A stretch of DNA of 54,197 bases, from NCBI RefSeq assembly GCF_021513275.1, contig NZ_CP090978.1, positions 6,515,001 to 6,569,197 of the forward strand, in the 5' to 3' direction. This document shows, piece by piece, positions 52,648-54,197 of this stretch (the stretch's first letter is position 1; each line of letters opens with the position of its first letter). The position numbers were made by a program, and so were the translations under genes. A model generated the notes under the pieces. That model was not told where the DNA came from. It was given only the letters and a program-made list of their open reading frames with translations, and did no database searches. This DNA comes from Paenibacillus hexagrammi (lineage in GTDB: Bacteria > Bacillota > Bacilli > Paenibacillales > NBRC-103111).

Positions 52648-53016
52648 ATGGCACGTTTAGCTGGAGTTGACTTACCTCGTGATAAACGAGTAGTTATCGC
52701 TTTGACTTACATTTTCGGAATCGGCCCTACAACAGCTCGTAAAATCATCGAAACAACAGGGATCAACGAGAACACTCGTGTTCGTGACCTGACAGAAGAT
52801 GAAGTGAGCAAAATCCGTGACGTGATCGACAAAACTTTGAAAGTAGAAGGCGATCTGCGTCGTGAAATCTCCCTGAACATCAAGCGTTTGATCGAAATCG
52901 GATCCTACCGTGGTCTTCGTCACCGCCGTGGTCTTCCTGTTCGCGGACAACGTACTAAAACTAACGCTCGTACACGTAAAGGTCCTCGTCGTACAGTAGC
53001 TAACAAGAAGAAATAA
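52648..53016 (+). CDS. rpsM: 30S ribosomal protein S13
   Basis: S13 contacts P-site tRNA and forms bridges to the 50S. The 122-residue protein has [20 protein letters not shown], the helix-two-turn-helix part [12 protein letters not shown], and the basic tail [30 protein letters not shown] precedes the ATG. Confidence 0.97.
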   Translation: MARLAGVDLPRDKRVVIALTYIFGIGPTTARKIIETTGINENTRVRDLTEDEVSKIRDVIDKTLKVEGDLRREISLNIKRLIEIGSYRGLRHRRGLPVRGQRTKTNARTRKGPRRTVANKKK

Positions 53017-53034
53017 TAAAGGGGGTTAGAGCTA

Positions 53035-53429
53035 ATGGCAAAACCTAAAAAAGTCGTTCGTACCAAACGTCGCGACCGTAAAAATATTGAGTCCGGAGTA
53101 GCACATATCCGTTCTACATTTAACAACACAATCGTTACAATTACGGATCCACACGGCAATGCAATTTCTTGGGCAAGCTCAGGAAATCTTGGATTCAAAG
53201 GATCCCGTAAAGTACTCCTTTCGCAGCGCAAATGGCAGCGGAATCCGCAGCTAAAGCTGCTATGGAACACGGTTTGAAGACAGTTGAAGTCATGGTTAAA
53301 GGCCCAGGCGCTGGCCGCGAAGCAGCGATTCGTTCTTTGCAAGCAGCTGGTCTTGAAGTAAACCTGATTAAAGACGTGACTCCGGTTCCTCACAATGGTT
53401 GCCGTCCTCCAAAACGTCGTCGCGTATAA
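53035..53429 (+). CDS. rpsK: 30S ribosomal protein S11 (frameshift in given sequence)
   Basis: S11 lines the mRNA exit region. The first part ([16 protein letters not shown] ... GFKGSRK) and the second ([18 protein letters not shown] read from the other frame, to [13 protein letters not shown]) are in different frames, broken at 53209-53212. Adding one A to CGTAAAG gives [14 protein letters not shown] and one protein of 131 residues. Both parts are strongly conserved. Confidence 0.92.
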
Positions 53430-53555
53430 TTCAGGCATACTTTGTAGTATAAATATCCCAAAATCGTGAATAATGGTTGTGAAGGATAGGCATACTATCA
53501 AATTTTTACCGAAGTATCCAGAGGGAAACGACGTTTTGAATGGAGGGTACATTTC

Positions 53556-54197
53556 ATGATTGAAATTGAAAAACCAAAAATAGAAACTGTAGCACTAAGC
53601 GAAGACGGCTCCTATGGCAAATTTGTTGTAGAGCCGTTGGAGCGCGGCTACGGTACCACGATTAGGTAACTCACTACGTCGTATCTTGCTGTCCTCTTTA
53701 CCGGGTGCTGCAGTAACCTCTGTACAAATCGATGGCGTTTTGCATGAGTTTTCGACGATTCCTGGCGTGCTTGAGGATGTAACGGAGATTATCCTCAACT
53801 TGAAAGGTCTTTCGCTCAAAATTCATTCCGATGAGGAAAAAGTGCTTGAAATTGATGTTGAAGGAGAAGGTAATGTAACTGCTGCGGATATTCGTGGCGA
53901 TAGCGATGTTGAGATTCTGAATCCGGATCTACACATTGCGACATTGTCTCCTGACGCACGTCTTCATGTAAGAATTCATGCAGGCAGAGGCCGCGGTTAT
54001 GTTCAGTCGGACAAGAATAAGCGTGAAGACCAGCCAATTGGTGTGATTCAATCGACTCGATTTACACGCCGATTACCCGCGTAAACTACAGTGTAGAGAA
54101 TACACGCGTCGGCCAAGTGACTAACTATGACAAACTGACCCTCGAAGTATGGACCGATGGCAGTATCAGACCGGAAGAAGCAGTCAGCTTGGGTGCT
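53556..54197 (+). CDS. rpoA: DNA-directed RNA polymerase alpha subunit (partial; two frame breaks)
   Basis: RpoA nucleates polymerase assembly. ATG 53556 follows GGAGGG and gives [18 protein letters not shown] ... [11 protein letters not shown]. An extra A at 53661 then causes a false stop; removing it gives [17 protein letters not shown]. The second frame continues to [11 protein letters not shown], where one C is missing near 54049 ([22 protein letters not shown] after repair). The N-terminal domain is otherwise normal. The gene runs off the window at about residue 214, before the C-terminal domain. Confidence 0.92.

Noticed and set aside
53556..54084. Separate short genes in place of rpoA
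   Set aside because: The fragments join into one normal RpoA N-terminal domain after two one-base edits.

Overview
The window is 54.2 kb of chromosome from a low-to-middle GC Firmicute, most likely a Paenibacillus or close relative. The basis is the Bacillus-type order ctsR-mcsA-mcsB-clpC-radA-disA ... sigH-rpmG-secE-nusG, pssA inserted after disA, zinc-type L33, L36 and S14, strong AGGAGG ribosome binding sites with frequent GTG and TTG starts, and protein sequences that resemble but clearly differ from B. subtilis. This rests on recalled families and synteny; no search was run.

Layout. 1-2230: 3' part of a 23S rRNA, 5S rRNA and the rrn terminator. 2316-9874: CtsR-controlled protein quality-control operon (ctsR, mcsA, mcsB, clpC), then a divergent radA and disA (c-di-AMP synthesis). 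9858-13666: pssA, a minus-strand cysteine-containing gene of unknown function, a membrane PIN-TRAM protein, ispD and ispF. 13700-20012: gltX, a cysteine T-box, cysE, cysS, mrnC, rlmB, the NYN RNase gene, and sigH. 20124-21397: IS3-family element, copy 1. 21528-38263: rpmG-secE-nusG, rplKA, rplJL, an rsmC-like methyltransferase, rpoBC, an L7Ae-like gene, rpsL-rpsG-fusA-tuf. 38299-39571: the same IS, copy 2, opposite orientation. 39617-54197: S10-spc-alpha ribosomal supercluster from rpsJ to rpoA, which runs off the window end.

The genes are overwhelmingly housekeeping: transcription (RpoA, B, C, NusG, SigH), translation (over 30 ribosomal proteins, EF-G, EF-Tu, IF1, two aminoacyl-tRNA synthetases), secretion (SecE, SecY), proteolysis (ClpC with McsAB), nucleotide signalling and lipid or isoprenoid supply. 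Visible regulation includes a CtsR operator on the promoter start site, a Cys T-box, two L1-type mRNA sites, an L10 leader with attenuator, a structured rpoB leader, and several good sigma-A promoters.

The most unusual content is the IS pair. Each copy has 3-bp target duplications, and when the IS is removed each target closes into a hairpin whose loop was the insertion point. For copy 2 that hairpin is the intrinsic terminator of tuf, now split by 1.27 kb. The IS ends would also form a near-consensus promoter if joined as a circle. Separately, six genes (rplJ, rsmC-like, rplC, rplD, rpsK, rpoA) carry eight small frame breaks. Five of the six are normally essential, or nearly so, and every break repairs with a one-base edit (or removal of one 4-base repeat unit), so they are most likely sequence errors rather than pseudogenes.
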